This document shows, piece after piece, positions 53,516 through 63,017 of a DNA stretch of 64,000 bases (the first letter of the stretch is position 1; each line of letters starts with the position of its first letter). A program made the position numbers and the translations under genes. This DNA comes from Paenibacillus alkaliterrae (lineage in GTDB: Bacteria > Bacillota > Bacilli > Paenibacillales > Paenibacillaceae): contig NZ_JAKGAP010000032.1 of the NCBI RefSeq assembly GCF_021532375.1, positions 1-64,000 on the forward strand, read 5' to 3'. The notes under the pieces were generated by a model. That model was not told the DNA's origin, did not search any database, and saw nothing but the letters and a program-made list of their open reading frames with translations.

Positions 53516-53527
53516 GTAAACGTTTAC
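53516..53527 (-). promoter_or_regulatory. Autoregulatory operator of the LacI gene
   Basis: GTAAACGTTTAC is a perfect 12-base palindrome 59 bases before the start codon, matching the sites in front of lplB. Confidence 0.7.
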
Positions 53528-53606
53528 ATAGCTTTACTTTATGTGAAACGCATAGGTTTGTCAATCGTATTGTAGCAGCTTAGCGTTATTTCGACTTCTT
53601 CATGGC

Positions 53607-53656
53607 AAAAATAAGCCGGCACGTCAGCTCGTTGGAGCAGGCGAACCGGCTTATTT
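53607..53656 (-). terminator. Terminator after the VanW-like gene
   Basis: AAATAAGCCGG and CCGGCTTATTTTT pair on the minus strand. Confidence 0.82.
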
Positions 53657-53666
53657 CCAAAATACG

Positions 53667-54599
53667 CTATGGCTTCATGCCATTTACGTTCATATCGAGC
53701 CTGATCTCCTCCGGCAGCTTCTTCGAAGCGCTCGGCACTTCGCGTTTCTTCACGTCGATGAGCTCTGAAGAGCAGAGTACGACACTGACCTGTCCGTTGC
53801 TTGCATACGCCCTGACAAGAATCGGCTGGCTGTAATTATTTTGAAACACAAAATCAGGACCGTACCAGCTGACCGTCGCATCACGGCCTGGCGGTACATA
53901 CGGCACGTTGCGGCTGTGGGAGTAACGTTCGACGATTCTCAGCCCTGCGCGGTCGACCGCGTTAAAAAGCGTGGATGAAATTTGGCAGATGCCTCCGCCG
54001 ACGTCTTCATAGACCTCTCCCCGCACGATGACTGGCGCCCTCAAATATCCTTTATCCTTTGTGCGCTTGCCGACTACCTGGTTGAACGAGAAATTCTCGC
54101 CGGGAAACACGACATAATTGTTAATGGCTTTCGCAGCAAGACCAATGTTCGAAGATCGATTTTTATTGCGGCTGTTGTAATAGGTTACGTATAGCCCGAT
54201 GCGTCTCGCCTTAATCGTAGACAAAATTTCGCTGTCGACCTTCGGAAAAGTCGTGATCAAGGGAACCTCCAGCGTGTATGTATCCCCTTCATAAATATAC
54301 TCATACAGCTGCCGCTTAAAAGTTAGGCGGTTCAGCCTGATTCCCGTCTTCTCCGGTATAATTCTGCCGGCTCCGTCAAGTGCCGCATTCACCGGCTTTC
54401 GCTCGGTTTTTTTGTCCACGCTGTCCATCAGCTTGTCTAATTTATCGTCGTCCACGAGCGGCACCCCGGGAAGGGGATGAACATATTCCTGATTCCTAAA
54501 TTCGGCGATCATTTGCCCCTGCTGCTCAATAGTCAGCATTTCCGGCCGCTCTGCAGGCTGCATCAATAAAAGCAGGGCTAAAAGCCAGTCCCATCCCAT
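53667..54599 (-). CDS. VanW-family protein
   Basis: A 310-residue protein with the VanW domain (about 130-280): KAINNYVVFPGENFSFNQVVG, GGGICQISSTLFNAV, YSHSRNVPYVPPGRDATV. A hydrophobic N-terminus (WDWLLALLLLMQ) may anchor or export it. VanW proteins occur in wall and resistance contexts, but their activity is unknown. ATG 54597-54599 behind CAGGAG. No van resistance genes are nearby, so resistance is not implied. Confidence 0.9.
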   Translation of the reverse strand: MGWDWLLALLLLMQPAERPEMLTIEQQGQMIAEFRNQEYVHPLPGVPLVDDDKLDKLMDSVDKKTERKPVNAALDGAGRIIPEKTGIRLNRLTFKRQLYEYIYEGDTYTLEVPLITTFPKVDSEILSTIKARRIGLYVTYYNSRNKNRSSNIGLAAKAINNYVVFPGENFSFNQVVGKRTKDKGYLRAPVIVRGEVYEDVGGGICQISSTLFNAVDRAGLRIVERYSHSRNVPYVPPGRDATVSWYGPDFVFQNNYSQPILVRAYASNGQVSVVLCSSELIDVKKREVPSASKKLPEEIRLDMNVNGMKP

Positions 54600-54783
54600 G
54601 TTCTGTCAGCTCCTGATCCAAAAGTAACCGACTTAGTATGGATTAAAACCGATACTGTCATACACAAGCTTTGACGTATACTAATGTCGGAGGCCGTGAC
54701 AAATCCCCATCCATTTCCTGCATATTTCCAGGCCGATTTAAAAATACTGGAGAGAGCGAATTTTTCATGCGGAGGGATCAGAA

Positions 54784-55953
54784 ATGAAAAGTCTATTTGC
54801 AAAATGGCTTGCCGCTGCAGCCGCGGCGGCGTTATTCAGCATGCTTGTCATTCAGGAGCCTGCTGTGGCTGCGGGAAAAAAAATCGATCATGCCTTTGTC
54901 TTGATGACTGTTCATGCCAGCAACACAGCGGATTTCGTCAGCGAGCTGGCCTTCAAGAGCAAAGTGCTGACGCGAGCGCTTAGCAATGCGAAGACGGAAA
55001 AAGCTCCGTCCGCGAACGTACTGCAGGATGTTGAGCTGACAATTACGCAAACGGTGGGTGACACCGGAAGCGGAACGCATTTCCGGCTAGAGCAGAATGG
55101 CCATTTATGGAAAGAATCGAGTGAGGAGCGGATCGTATTGTCTGATCAAGCCGCCGCCCTTCTGATCCGCTGCGCAACCGCGCTGAGGAACCAGCATTAC
55201 GGCAAGCTGATCGCATGGAACGATGCCAAGCAGCTGCTTCCGAATAAGAGCATTTTTACCGTGACGGATATCGAGAGCGGCTTCTCGTTCCGGGTTCAAC
55301 GGCGAGCGGGCAGCGACCATGCGGACGTACAGCCGGTGACGAAGGAAGATACGCGGATTATGAAGCAAATTTACAACGATAAATGGAGCTGGAACCGAAA
55401 GGCCGTTCTCGTTCAAGCCGGCGGGGAATGGATCGCTGCTTCCATGAACGGCATGCCTCATGGAGGCGACGGCATACCTGAGAACGGCTTTTCCGGCCAT
55501 TCCTGTATTCACTTTTACCTAAGCAGCACGCATAAATCGAATGTCCCCGATCTCGCTCATCAGGTCATGGTGCATAAGGCTGCAGGGAATTTGCCTGCTT
55601 ATTTCTCCGGCTTATCCCCTGCTTATCTTGCGAAAACCTTTGTCGCCGTCATGAACCACAAAGAAACCGGTTTGCTGCGGCAGTTGGCCATTGGATTATC
55701 GGAGGAGAAGCTGGCTTCCTTCGAGGCAGAAATGGAATCGCTCAGCTCCATCCGAGAGGAGCTGCCTCCGAAACGAAAGCGGGGGAGCCGTTTGTCGGAT
55801 AAGGAATACGGGGATGCCTTGACGGCAGAAGTGGAGCTTCCCGTTTCCCTTGAGAGAAAAGGGCATTCCCGGCAAAACGGGAAATACCGGTTCACGTTCA
55901 AACGTTCCTCGGCGCAATCTTCCTGGCATTTCGTTGACGTTTTGACCGATTAA
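54784..55953 (+). CDS. Exported protein of unknown function with a GHSCIHF motif
   Basis: A 389-residue protein with a clear signal peptide (cleavage near AVAAG, about 31) behind GGAGGGATC. An N-terminal part with WKESS and LSDQAAALLIR is followed by a middle domain with FTVTDIESGFSFRVQRRAGSD. MPHGG at about 222 and GHSCIHF at about 237 recall the His and Cys of L,D-transpeptidases (HG...SHGCIR), but the order of SHGC is changed. C-terminal basic KRKRGSR stretch. A wall-related role is only a guess. Next genes are VanW-like (divergent) and a cold-shock gene (converging). Confidence 0.72.
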   Translation: MKSLFAKWLAAAAAAALFSMLVIQEPAVAAGKKIDHAFVLMTVHASNTADFVSELAFKSKVLTRALSNAKTEKAPSANVLQDVELTITQTVGDTGSGTHFRLEQNGHLWKESSEERIVLSDQAAALLIRCATALRNQHYGKLIAWNDAKQLLPNKSIFTVTDIESGFSFRVQRRAGSDHADVQPVTKEDTRIMKQIYNDKWSWNRKAVLVQAGGEWIAASMNGMPHGGDGIPENGFSGHSCIHFYLSSTHKSNVPDLAHQVMVHKAAGNLPAYFSGLSPAYLAKTFVAVMNHKETGLLRQLAIGLSEEKLASFEAEMESLSSIREELPPKRKRGSRLSDKEYGDALTAEVELPVSLERKGHSRQNGKYRFTFKRSSAQSSWHFVDVLTD

Positions 55954-56004
55954 GCAGCCGGGAGCGTGAAACTTTTGACGTTCGGCTGCCTTATCAGACG
56001 ACAA

Positions 56005-56039
56005 AAAAAAATCCCTTAACGTAAGTTAAGGGATTTTTT
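56005..56039. terminator. Bidirectional terminator between converging genes
   Basis: ATCCCTTAAC and GTTAAGGGAT form a perfect stem with A-run and T-run on the two sides. Confidence 0.9.
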
Positions 56040-56046
56040 GCGGTTA

Positions 56047-56247
56047 TTACAGTTTTACTACGTTCTCAGCTTGTGGTCCGCGGTTGCCTTGAGTAACCGT
56101 GAATTCAACTTGTTGACCTTCGTCAAGCGATTTGAAGCCGTCGCCTTGGATCGCGGAGAAATGTACGAATACGTCGTTTCCGCCTTCAACCTCGATAAAA
56201 CCGAATCCTTTTTCTGCGTTAAACCATTTAACTGTGCCTTTTTCCAT
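56047..56247 (-). CDS. Cold-shock protein (CspA family)
   Basis: A 66-residue cold-shock domain with RNP1 KGFGFIEV and RNP2 VFVHFSAIQ. It binds single-stranded nucleic acid and melts RNA structure. ATG 56245-56247 behind AGGCTACAC-type site. A long leader with a strong inverted repeat precedes it, as is usual for csp genes. Confidence 0.96.
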   Translation of the reverse strand: MEKGTVKWFNAEKGFGFIEVEGGNDVFVHFSAIQGDGFKSLDEGQQVEFTVTQGNRGPQAENVVKL

Positions 56248-56304
56248 TTTGTGTAGCCTCCAATAATTTATTTAACATGTTTTTTTTCGTAATAAAACTA
56301 AAAA

Positions 56305-56358
56305 TCACACATTGAAAAAGGTACCATTATACAAATGATCACCCTTTTCAATATGTGA
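56305..56358 (-). promoter_or_regulatory. Inverted repeat and promoter region in the csp leader
   Basis: Two 18-base arms (56305-56322 and 56341-56358), differing in three positions, could form a hairpin. On the minus strand TATAAT lies inside the loop and TTGAAA 14 bases before it, so the palindrome may act as DNA operator or as start of the RNA leader. The wider gap 56248-56433 has no gene. Confidence 0.5.
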
Positions 56359-56433
56359 ATTAAAGGTAGTATTTGCTTAGAAAGTAATTGTAGCATACAA
56401 AGAGATATAAAGCAATGCGATGATTATTGCAAA

Positions 56434-56482
56434 AGAAAGAACGTCTCCATTCACTCCGGCGAGCAATGAAGACGTTTTCTTC
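56434..56482 (-). terminator. Terminator of the inositol operon
   Basis: ACGTCT-CATT and AATG-AGACGT pair on the minus strand, followed by a CTTTCTTTT tail, just after the LacI stop. Confidence 0.75.
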
Positions 56483-56488
56483 TAATGG

Positions 56489-57514
56489 TTAATTATCTAT
56501 AGGATATGCCAGATTGACGCAGGCCGTGGATTCCCGCACGATAAGCTCCGTTCTCAGAGCGATGCGATGTTTAACGGTCGGAGCCTCCTGCGCAAACTGC
56601 TCCAGCAGCAAATCGACGGCGGAGGCGCCCAATTGCTCCATCGGCTGGGCGATCGATGTAAGCGGCGGATCGGTAACCGAAGCCAGAATCGTGTTATCGA
56701 AGCTGACAACCGACAGCTCGGAGGGAACCCGTATCCCCGCCTCCTTGGCCGCTTGGAGCGCGCCGACGGCAAGCAGATCATTGCAACAAAAAATAGCGGT
56801 CGGCCGGTCGCTGCCCTGAAGCAATGCGGCAGCTTCCCGTTTTCCGTCCTCCATCCGTTGCTTGCACGGCCGCACATGGCGCTCAGACATCATAACGCCT
56901 TCTTCCCCAAGCCTCTGCTTAAAGCCATGAAGCCTTTCGCGGCTGCTGCTGACCGTCAAGCTCTCGGACAACACAGCCATGCGGCGATGGCCGAGCAGCA
57001 GCAGATGCTCCGCCGCCGACCGGCCGCCTTGCCAATCATCCGCCACAACGGTATGAACGGAGACGGCAGATACCTCGCGGCCAATGATCACAACGGGCAT
57101 TGATTCGCCCAAATCACGCAATATATCCGTATTTTCCATGCCCGTACCGATTATAATGCCGTCTACCCGCTTCTGCTTGAGCACCGATATATATTGTTCG
57201 ATCCGTTCATCCTTATTGTCCGTGCTGCAAATAATAACGCTGTAGCCAAGCTGATGGCCCCTGTCCTCAACCGCTCTCGCCACTTCCCCGAAAAAAGGGT
57301 TCGCAATGTCCGGAATAAGCAGGCCTAACGTGAAGGTATGCTTTCCGGTCAAGGCGGAGGCGATGACGCTGGGCTGATAATGAAGCCTCTCCATAATCGC
57401 GAATATTTCTTCGCGTCTTTCCTGGCTTATTTTCCCTTTGGCATTGATTACCTTGGATACCGTCGCTATGGATACGCCCGCTTCCCGGGCTACATCGTAA
57501 ATTGTCGCTTTCAT
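56489..57514 (-). CDS. LacI-family regulator at the end of the inositol operon
   Basis: A 341-residue LacI regulator: HTH TIYDVAREAGVSIATVSKVIN; sensor domain LGLLIPDIANPFFGEVARAVEDRG, IIIGTGMENTDI and VVSFDNTILASVTDPPLTS. Start ATG 57512-57514 with GAGTGAGGA six bases before. A weak promoter (TTGCAA/CATAAT, 18 apart) lies in the 102-base gap behind iolB. It probably regulates the iol genes in place of the DeoR-type IolR of Bacillus subtilis. Confidence 0.9.
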   Translation of the reverse strand: MKATIYDVAREAGVSIATVSKVINAKGKISQERREEIFAIMERLHYQPSVIASALTGKHTFTLGLLIPDIANPFFGEVARAVEDRGHQLGYSVIICSTDNKDERIEQYISVLKQKRVDGIIIGTGMENTDILRDLGESMPVVIIGREVSAVSVHTVVADDWQGGRSAAEHLLLLGHRRMAVLSESLTVSSSRERLHGFKQRLGEEGVMMSERHVRPCKQRMEDGKREAAALLQGSDRPTAIFCCNDLLAVGALQAAKEAGIRVPSELSVVSFDNTILASVTDPPLTSIAQPMEQLGASAVDLLLEQFAQEAPTVKHRIALRTELIVRESTACVNLAYPIDN

Positions 57515-57616
57515 GCGCATTCCTCACTCACTCAAGTCGTCCTACCCTCTATTATGCTTGGAGAAAGGCAAAATTTGCAATCACAATCGCATAGTCGAAG
57601 CTCTGCATCAGGTAAC

Positions 57617-58426
57617 CTATTTCTTCAACATCCACTCATGCTCAGGATCATTATAAAACTTCCATGTCCGAACCGGTCCTGCCATCACATTCAAGTAATA
57701 AACCTCATAGCCAGCAGGGGCCGACACCGGATGGTAGCCTTTCGGCACCAACACCGCCTGGCCGTCCTTCACCGTCAGCGTCTCATCAAGCGAACGGTCA
57801 TCCGTATATACGCGTTGAATGGCAAAGCCCTGCTCAGGCTGCACGCGAAAATAGTACGTTTCCTCCAGCAGCGATTCGTCCGGCAGCGCATCGCGGTCAT
57901 GCTTATGCGGCGGATAGCTGGACCAGTTGCCTTCCGGCGTGAATACCTCGACGACAAGCAAGCTGTCCGCTGGCTCCCGCTCCGGCAAAATATTGTGCAC
58001 GAGCCGCTCCATGCTGCCGCTGCCGCGCAATTCTACGCCCACCTGCGCCGGCGCAATAAGCCGCGCTTCATGCCCGCCCCGGCCTGGAGCCGAGCAGATC
58101 GCCAGCTCAATCTCCGTCAAAGCGGTAATCTCGTAACGGTCTCCGTTTGGCACGTACACCGAATACGGGGGGATTTTCTCGAACACGCTCATCCGTCCGC
58201 CAATTTCAGACCATGAGGATGCCGCCGTCTTGACGCTTGCTTTTCCACTAAGGAGCACAAGGCATACTTCCTTGTCCCCTGTCTCCCTGCTGAGAAGCTG
58301 GCCGGCTTCAAGCTTCACCGCCTCAAACCCGACATACGTCCACCCTGCCGATTCCGGCGTAATGCTCAGCACGCTGCCGTCCGCGGCAGGGTGCTCCGAT
58401 GCGGGCACAATCAGCTTCGATTTCAT
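57617..58426 (-). CDS. iolB: 5-deoxy-D-glucuronate isomerase
   Basis: A 269-residue IolB. It turns 5-deoxyglucuronate into 2-deoxy-5-keto-gluconate. Cupin-fold metal ligands seen in SSYPPHKHD and the later YHPVSAPAGYEVYYLN. Its ATG overlaps the stop of iolG (ATGA), with AAGGAGGGG upstream inside iolG. Confidence 0.95.
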   Translation of the reverse strand: MKSKLIVPASEHPAADGSVLSITPESAGWTYVGFEAVKLEAGQLLSRETGDKEVCLVLLSGKASVKTAASSWSEIGGRMSVFEKIPPYSVYVPNGDRYEITALTEIELAICSAPGRGGHEARLIAPAQVGVELRGSGSMERLVHNILPEREPADSLLVVEVFTPEGNWSSYPPHKHDRDALPDESLLEETYYFRVQPEQGFAIQRVYTDDRSLDETLTVKDGQAVLVPKGYHPVSAPAGYEVYYLNVMAGPVRTWKFYNDPEHEWMLKK

Positions 58427-59475
58427 TGAATCCCCTCCTTCACATGCGCTTGCTTCGTGAACTCGTAAGCTTCCGCAAGCTTTACCGGTCTCCCCAGCTG
58501 AAGCGACCGCTTGGCCGCAAGCGCCATGAGCTCGGCCTGATAGCCGTCATAACCGCTGACCGGCACGTCCCTATTTTCAAGAATACATGTGATAAACTGA
58601 ACGGTTTCTTGGATGTAGGCATCATTATAGCGCTCCAGAAAAAAATGAAGCGGCTTGTCGCGGCGGACGCTCTCTGCCGTATGAATCTCCGCCGTATTCG
58701 GATAATCATTCGAAATCGCAGCACTGCCGCCCGATCCGAACACCTCGACCCGCTGATCGTAGCCGTACACCGCTTTCCGGCTGTTATCGATGACGCCCAG
58801 CGCACCGTTCGCAAAACGGATGGTTACGATCGCGGTATCCACGTCGCCAAACTCCGCAAACACCGGATCCACCAGCACGCTGCCGTACGCATGCACTTCT
58901 TCCGCCTCGCTGCCGGACAGGAAGCGCGCCATATCGAAATCATGGATCATCATGTCCATAAAAATGCCGCCCGACGAACGGATATACTCTTTGCCCGGCG
59001 GAGCCGGGTCGCGCGACGTAATTTTCACGAGATGCGCATCCCCGATTTGCCCCGACTGCACAAGCTCCCGCACCCGCTGAAAATTATGGTCAAAACGGCG
59101 GTTGAAGCCGACCTGCAGCTTCACCCCGACCGCCTCCGCCGCCTCAATTGCCTCTTTGGTCTGAGCGATATCCATGCTGATCGGCTTCTCGCAAAAGATA
59201 TGCTTGCCCGCGGCCGCGGCCCGCTTGATGAGCGGGACATGCGTGTCGGTAGGCGAGCAAATAAATACTGCTGAAATGGCCGGGTTATTCATCACATCCT
59301 CGCTGTCCTGCGTTACAATGCCAATGCCTCTGGCGGCAGCCCACTCGCGCAGGTTATCGTCCGCGAAAGGATCACTAATCGCGACGACTTCCGCGTTCGG
59401 AAGCCTCAGCACATTTTCCGCATGGATTTTACCGATCCTGCCTGCCCCTATAATGCCAATTCTGACTTTGTCCAT
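58423..59475 (-). CDS. iolG: myo-Inositol 2-dehydrogenase
   Basis: A 350-residue Gfo/Idh/MocA oxidoreductase: Rossmann GIIGAGRIGKIHAENV, CEKPIS, and the substrate loop GGIFMDMMIHDFDMARFL. It oxidises myo-inositol to scyllo-inosose with NAD. The 103-base gap to iolA contains an inverted CTACATG/CATGTGTAG repeat. Confidence 0.93.
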   Translation of the reverse strand: MDKVRIGIIGAGRIGKIHAENVLRLPNAEVVAISDPFADDNLREWAAARGIGIVTQDSEDVMNNPAISAVFICSPTDTHVPLIKRAAAAGKHIFCEKPISMDIAQTKEAIEAAEAVGVKLQVGFNRRFDHNFQRVRELVQSGQIGDAHLVKITSRDPAPPGKEYIRSSGGIFMDMMIHDFDMARFLSGSEAEEVHAYGSVLVDPVFAEFGDVDTAIVTIRFANGALGVIDNSRKAVYGYDQRVEVFGSGGSAAISNDYPNTAEIHTAESVRRDKPLHFFLERYNDAYIQETVQFITCILENRDVPVSGYDGYQAELMALAAKRSLQLGRPVKLAEAYEFTKQAHVKEGIQ

Positions 59476-59578
59476 ATCGTCTTGCTCCTTCTACATGTAG
59501 TGCAAAGCAGCCTTGCATGTGTAGGCGCGCCTTGCGCCGGCGGATTATCAGCGCAAAGCGACCATTTTTTCTTGCAGC

Positions 59579-61039
59579 TTACCAGCGCGAGGTGACCATT
59601 TTCTTTCTCGTATAAAACTCGACGCCGTCGGTGCCGTTCGCATGCAAATCGCCGTAAAACGATTTTTTCCAGCCGGAGAAAGGGAAAAACGCCATCGGTG
59701 CCGGAACGCCCAAGTTAATGCCGAGCATTCCTGCGTCAATCGTCTCGCGGAATTGGCGGACGCTGCTGCCGTCCTGCGTGAACAAGCAGGCCCCGTTCGC
59801 GAATTCCGAGCGGTTGGCGAGCTCGATCGCTTCGTCCAGCGTGCTGACGCGTACGATTGACAGCACAGGCGCGAAGATTTCATCCTCCCATATTTTCATC
59901 CCGCATTCGACCTGATCAAAAATCGTTGGGCCGACAAAGTAGCCCTGTTCGCCCGTTGCCGCATCCTTGCGTCCATCGCGCAGCAGCAGCGCGCCTTCCT
60001 TCTCGCCGATATCGATATATTTCAGCGTTCTCTCCTTGTGCGGCCCGCGAATGACCGGACCGAGGAAGACTCCTTTATCCATGCCGTTGCCGATGGCGAT
60101 GCCGTCGGCCGCTTCCTTTAATTTGCTGACGAGAGCATCGCCAACCTCGCCGACCGCGACAACGACCGCGCATGCCATGCACCGCTCGCCGGCTGAGCCG
60201 AAGGCTGCGCCTACGATCTGCTGGACGGCTGCATCCAGGTCCGCGTCCGGCATGACGATGGAATGGTTTTTGGCGCCGGCGAGAGCCTGAACTCTTTTGC
60301 CATAAGATGTGCCGGTCGTATAGACATACTCCGCTACGGGCTGGGAGCCGACGAAGGAAATCGCCTTAATGTCCGAGTGCTCCAGCATGCCGTTAACGAC
60401 ATCATGCGCACCGTGCACCACATTCAGCACACCTGCAGGAAGGCCCGCCTCGGCAAACAGCTCGGCAAGCCGGTTAGCGAGCAGCGGAGTGCGCTCCGAC
60501 GGCTTCAGCACGAATGTGTTGCCGCAGGCGATCGCCAGCGGGAACATCCAGCACGGCACCATCATCGGAAAGTTGAACGGCGTAATGCCCCCCACGACAC
60601 CGATCGGATACCGGTACATCGCCGACTCCAGGTTCGTCGCGATGTCAGGCAGCACTTTGCCCATCATCAGCGTAGGAGCGCCGGCGGCGAATTCGATGCA
60701 TTCGATCCCCCGCTGCACTTCCCCGTACGCTTCCGCGTAGCTTTTTCCATTTTCGCTCGTAATGATTTTAGCCAGCTCTTCCCAGTGCTCGACTAGCAGC
60801 TGTTGATATTTGAACAAAATTCGCGCACGTCTCGGAACCGCTGTCCGGCTCCAAGCAGGGAAGGCTTCCTTGGCCGCTTGAACGGCAGCATCCACCTCTG
60901 ACTTCGAGGATAGCGGAACGTAGGCCAGAATGTCCTCCGTCGCGGGGTTGAATACCGGCTCCTTGACCTCTGCTTCGGATGCGACCCACTGGCCGCCGAT
61001 ATAGTTGTTGACCGTCTGCGCATTGCTTGTGTTTACCAT
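59579..61039 (-). CDS. iolA: Methylmalonate-semialdehyde dehydrogenase (CoA-acylating)
   Basis: A 486-residue aldehyde dehydrogenase. Catalytic Cys in [11 protein letters not shown] region [21 protein letters not shown] (partly) and the MMSDH-type [14 protein letters not shown] end. It converts malonate semialdehyde to acetyl-CoA and CO2, the last step of inositol use. ATG 61037-61039. Confidence 0.95.
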   Translation of the reverse strand: MVNTSNAQTVNNYIGGQWVASEAEVKEPVFNPATEDILAYVPLSSKSEVDAAVQAAKEAFPAWSRTAVPRRARILFKYQQLLVEHWEELAKIITSENGKSYAEAYGEVQRGIECIEFAAGAPTLMMGKVLPDIATNLESAMYRYPIGVVGGITPFNFPMMVPCWMFPLAIACGNTFVLKPSERTPLLANRLAELFAEAGLPAGVLNVVHGAHDVVNGMLEHSDIKAISFVGSQPVAEYVYTTGTSYGKRVQALAGAKNHSIVMPDADLDAAVQQIVGAAFGSAGERCMACAVVVAVGEVGDALVSKLKEAADGIAIGNGMDKGVFLGPVIRGPHKERTLKYIDIGEKEGALLLRDGRKDAATGEQGYFVGPTIFDQVECGMKIWEDEIFAPVLSIVRVSTLDEAIELANRSEFANGACLFTQDGSSVRQFRETIDAGMLGINLGVPAPMAFFPFSGWKKSFYGDLHANGTDGVEFYTRKKMVTSRW

Positions 61040-61059
61040 CTTTCATCCATCTCCTCTCG

Positions 61060-62064
61060 TCAGTTCGGGCTTGCTGCATTGCTCTTCTCGATAAAATCGT
61101 TAACCTGCTCTGCCGTCGGCATCGCGTCGGAGCAGCTGTGGCTCGACACGACGATCGCTGCCGCCGCGCTGCCGTATTCCATGCTTTTGGCAATCGGCCA
61201 TTGCTGCATCAGCCCGTACAGGAAGCCCGCCGCATAGGAATCGCCGGCTCCGAACGTCTTAACGACATTGGCCTTGAAGCTTTTGGCACGATGGCTGGAG
61301 CCGTCCTTGGCATAAGCAATCGATCCCTCTTTGCCATGTTTGATAATGACGATCTGCGCGCTGTAATCGAACCATTTCGAGGCGGTTTTATTGTCGTCAT
61401 GGCCCGGATTGTCCTCGAACCTCTCCATCATGTCGAACTCCTCGCGCGTGCCGATGAGGATGTCGCATTTTTCAGCCGCCAGATTGTAGTACGCCGCCGT
61501 TTCCTCCTCAGAGGTCCAGGTGTAGGGACGGTAATCGAGATCGAAAGCGATGACGGCTCCGTGCCGTTTCGCATATTCCAGCGACTGGAACACCGCCTCG
61601 CGGGAAGGGCTTTGCGCAAGCGCCGTGCCGGAAATGAGCAGCAGCTTGGTACCTGCAACGATCTCCTCCTTCACCTCGCTTGCCTTCAGCAGCAGATCGG
61701 CGACATTGTCCCGGTACATCAGAATGCTGCAATCAGACGGGCTCTTAATCTCGGTAAAAGCAAGCCCCGTCACCGCGCCTGTATCGTCGGTCACAACATT
61801 GCCGGTGTCGATGCCATTCTGCTCCAGATAGCGGACGATAAAACGGCCCATCTGGTCATCCGCCACTTTGCCGATAAAGCCAGTCTGCATACCTAGCCTC
61901 GCCATGCCGATGCATATATTTGCCGGAGAGCCGCCGACGTATTTCGTAAAGGTAACCGTATCCTCCATCGGGCGGTTAATTTCATTTGCGTTCAAATCGA
62001 TGCACAGGCGGCCAACCGCCACAAAATCAAGCGTCTTCTGGTCTGGAAATCGAATGCTGCTCAT
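61060..62064 (-). CDS. iolC: 5-dehydro-2-deoxygluconokinase
   Basis: A 334-residue PfkB-family kinase that phosphorylates 2-deoxy-5-keto-gluconate. Motifs GGSPANICIGMARLG near the start and TFGAGDSYAAGFLYGL with the catalytic Asp near the end. Start ATG 62062-62064 behind AAAGGAGTAG. It follows iolE with three bases between. Confidence 0.95.
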   Translation of the reverse strand: MSSIRFPDQKTLDFVAVGRLCIDLNANEINRPMEDTVTFTKYVGGSPANICIGMARLGMQTGFIGKVADDQMGRFIVRYLEQNGIDTGNVVTDDTGAVTGLAFTEIKSPSDCSILMYRDNVADLLLKASEVKEEIVAGTKLLLISGTALAQSPSREAVFQSLEYAKRHGAVIAFDLDYRPYTWTSEEETAAYYNLAAEKCDILIGTREEFDMMERFEDNPGHDDNKTASKWFDYSAQIVIIKHGKEGSIAYAKDGSSHRAKSFKANVVKTFGAGDSYAAGFLYGLMQQWPIAKSMEYGSAAAAIVVSSHSCSDAMPTAEQVNDFIEKSNAASPN

Positions 62065-62067
62065 GCT

Positions 62068-62988
62068 CTACTCCTTTCTCAGCCCGGTCACAGGCACTAA
62101 CGAATCGATATAGTTCAATGCGCGAAGGGCGTATTCATAAGGAGGATGCAGAGCGGGATCCTGCTCGCCCTCCAGCATCGCCCAGCCGCTGTAGCCTTTG
62201 TCCTGCAGCTCTGTAATAATAGGCTCAAAATCAAGGCAGCCGTCGCCCGGAACGGTAAACACGCCTTTGCGAATACAGGTGACAAAATCAGCTTGCACAG
62301 CGCGGGCCTCATCCAGCACGGACTGGCGTACATCCTTCAGATGAATATAGGCAATCCGGTCAAAATGCTTGCGGAGAACCGCGAGCGGGTCTGCGCCGCC
62401 GTAATAGGCGTGGCCGCTATCGTAAAGCAGGTGCACGAGCGACGGATCCGTCAGCGCCATCAGCCGGTCGATCTCCTCCGGCCGCTCCACGACCGTGCCG
62501 CCGTGATGGTGATACGTCAGCTTCATCCCGTATTCGGCGGCAATGCCGCCCGCAGCGTTCAACCCCTCGGCCAGCGACTGCCAGCCCTCTTCGTCCAGGC
62601 GGAGCACTTCCTTCTCGTTCGGCGTCCGCCGCGGGTCAAAGTGGAGGGAGCCTCCCACTTCCGCCGTGCTGATGACCTTGCTGCCCATGCTGCTCAAAAA
62701 TGCGGCATGCTCCCTGTAGGAGGCCAGTTCCTGCTCGCGGTAAGCGGAATCGGAGAACAGCACCGATTTCCACTGCGAGACGAGCTGAATGCCGCGCGAG
62801 TCCAGCTCACGCTTTAGCAACGCCGTATCCTTGGGATATTTTCGGCCCATTTCCGTTCCCTTGAGTCCAAGCTTCTGCATATCGTCAAGAATCGTTTCGT
62901 ACGTCGTGTCAGCCCCGTGCTCGCGCACGTCCTCCCCGACCCAATTGATCGGGTGGGCGCCAATTTGAAACGTTAATTGCTCCAGCAT
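62068..62988 (-). CDS. iolE: Inosose dehydratase
   Basis: A 306-residue IolE: FQIGAHPINWVGEDV start, LTYHHHGGTVVE metal site, and HLLYDSGHAYYGG. It removes water from scyllo-inosose to give the dione used by IolD. ATG 62986-62988 with AAAGGAGGAAC upstream; the longer start at 63114 would enter iolD and is rejected. Confidence 0.95.
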   Translation of the reverse strand: MLEQLTFQIGAHPINWVGEDVREHGADTTYETILDDMQKLGLKGTEMGRKYPKDTALLKRELDSRGIQLVSQWKSVLFSDSAYREQELASYREHAAFLSSMGSKVISTAEVGGSLHFDPRRTPNEKEVLRLDEEGWQSLAEGLNAAGGIAAEYGMKLTYHHHGGTVVERPEEIDRLMALTDPSLVHLLYDSGHAYYGGADPLAVLRKHFDRIAYIHLKDVRQSVLDEARAVQADFVTCIRKGVFTVPGDGCLDFEPIITELQDKGYSGWAMLEGEQDPALHPPYEYALRALNYIDSLVPVTGLRKE

Positions 62989-63017
62989 ATCCGTTCCTCC
63001 TTTTGGGTTCGCTGCGT

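Noticed and set aside
53667-54599. Vancomycin resistance gene
   Set aside because: VanW-like proteins are common in Firmicutes without resistance; no vanHAX-type genes are present.
54784-55953. Firm call as an L,D-transpeptidase
   Set aside because: The motif order GHSC differs from SHGC and the surrounding sequence does not match well enough.
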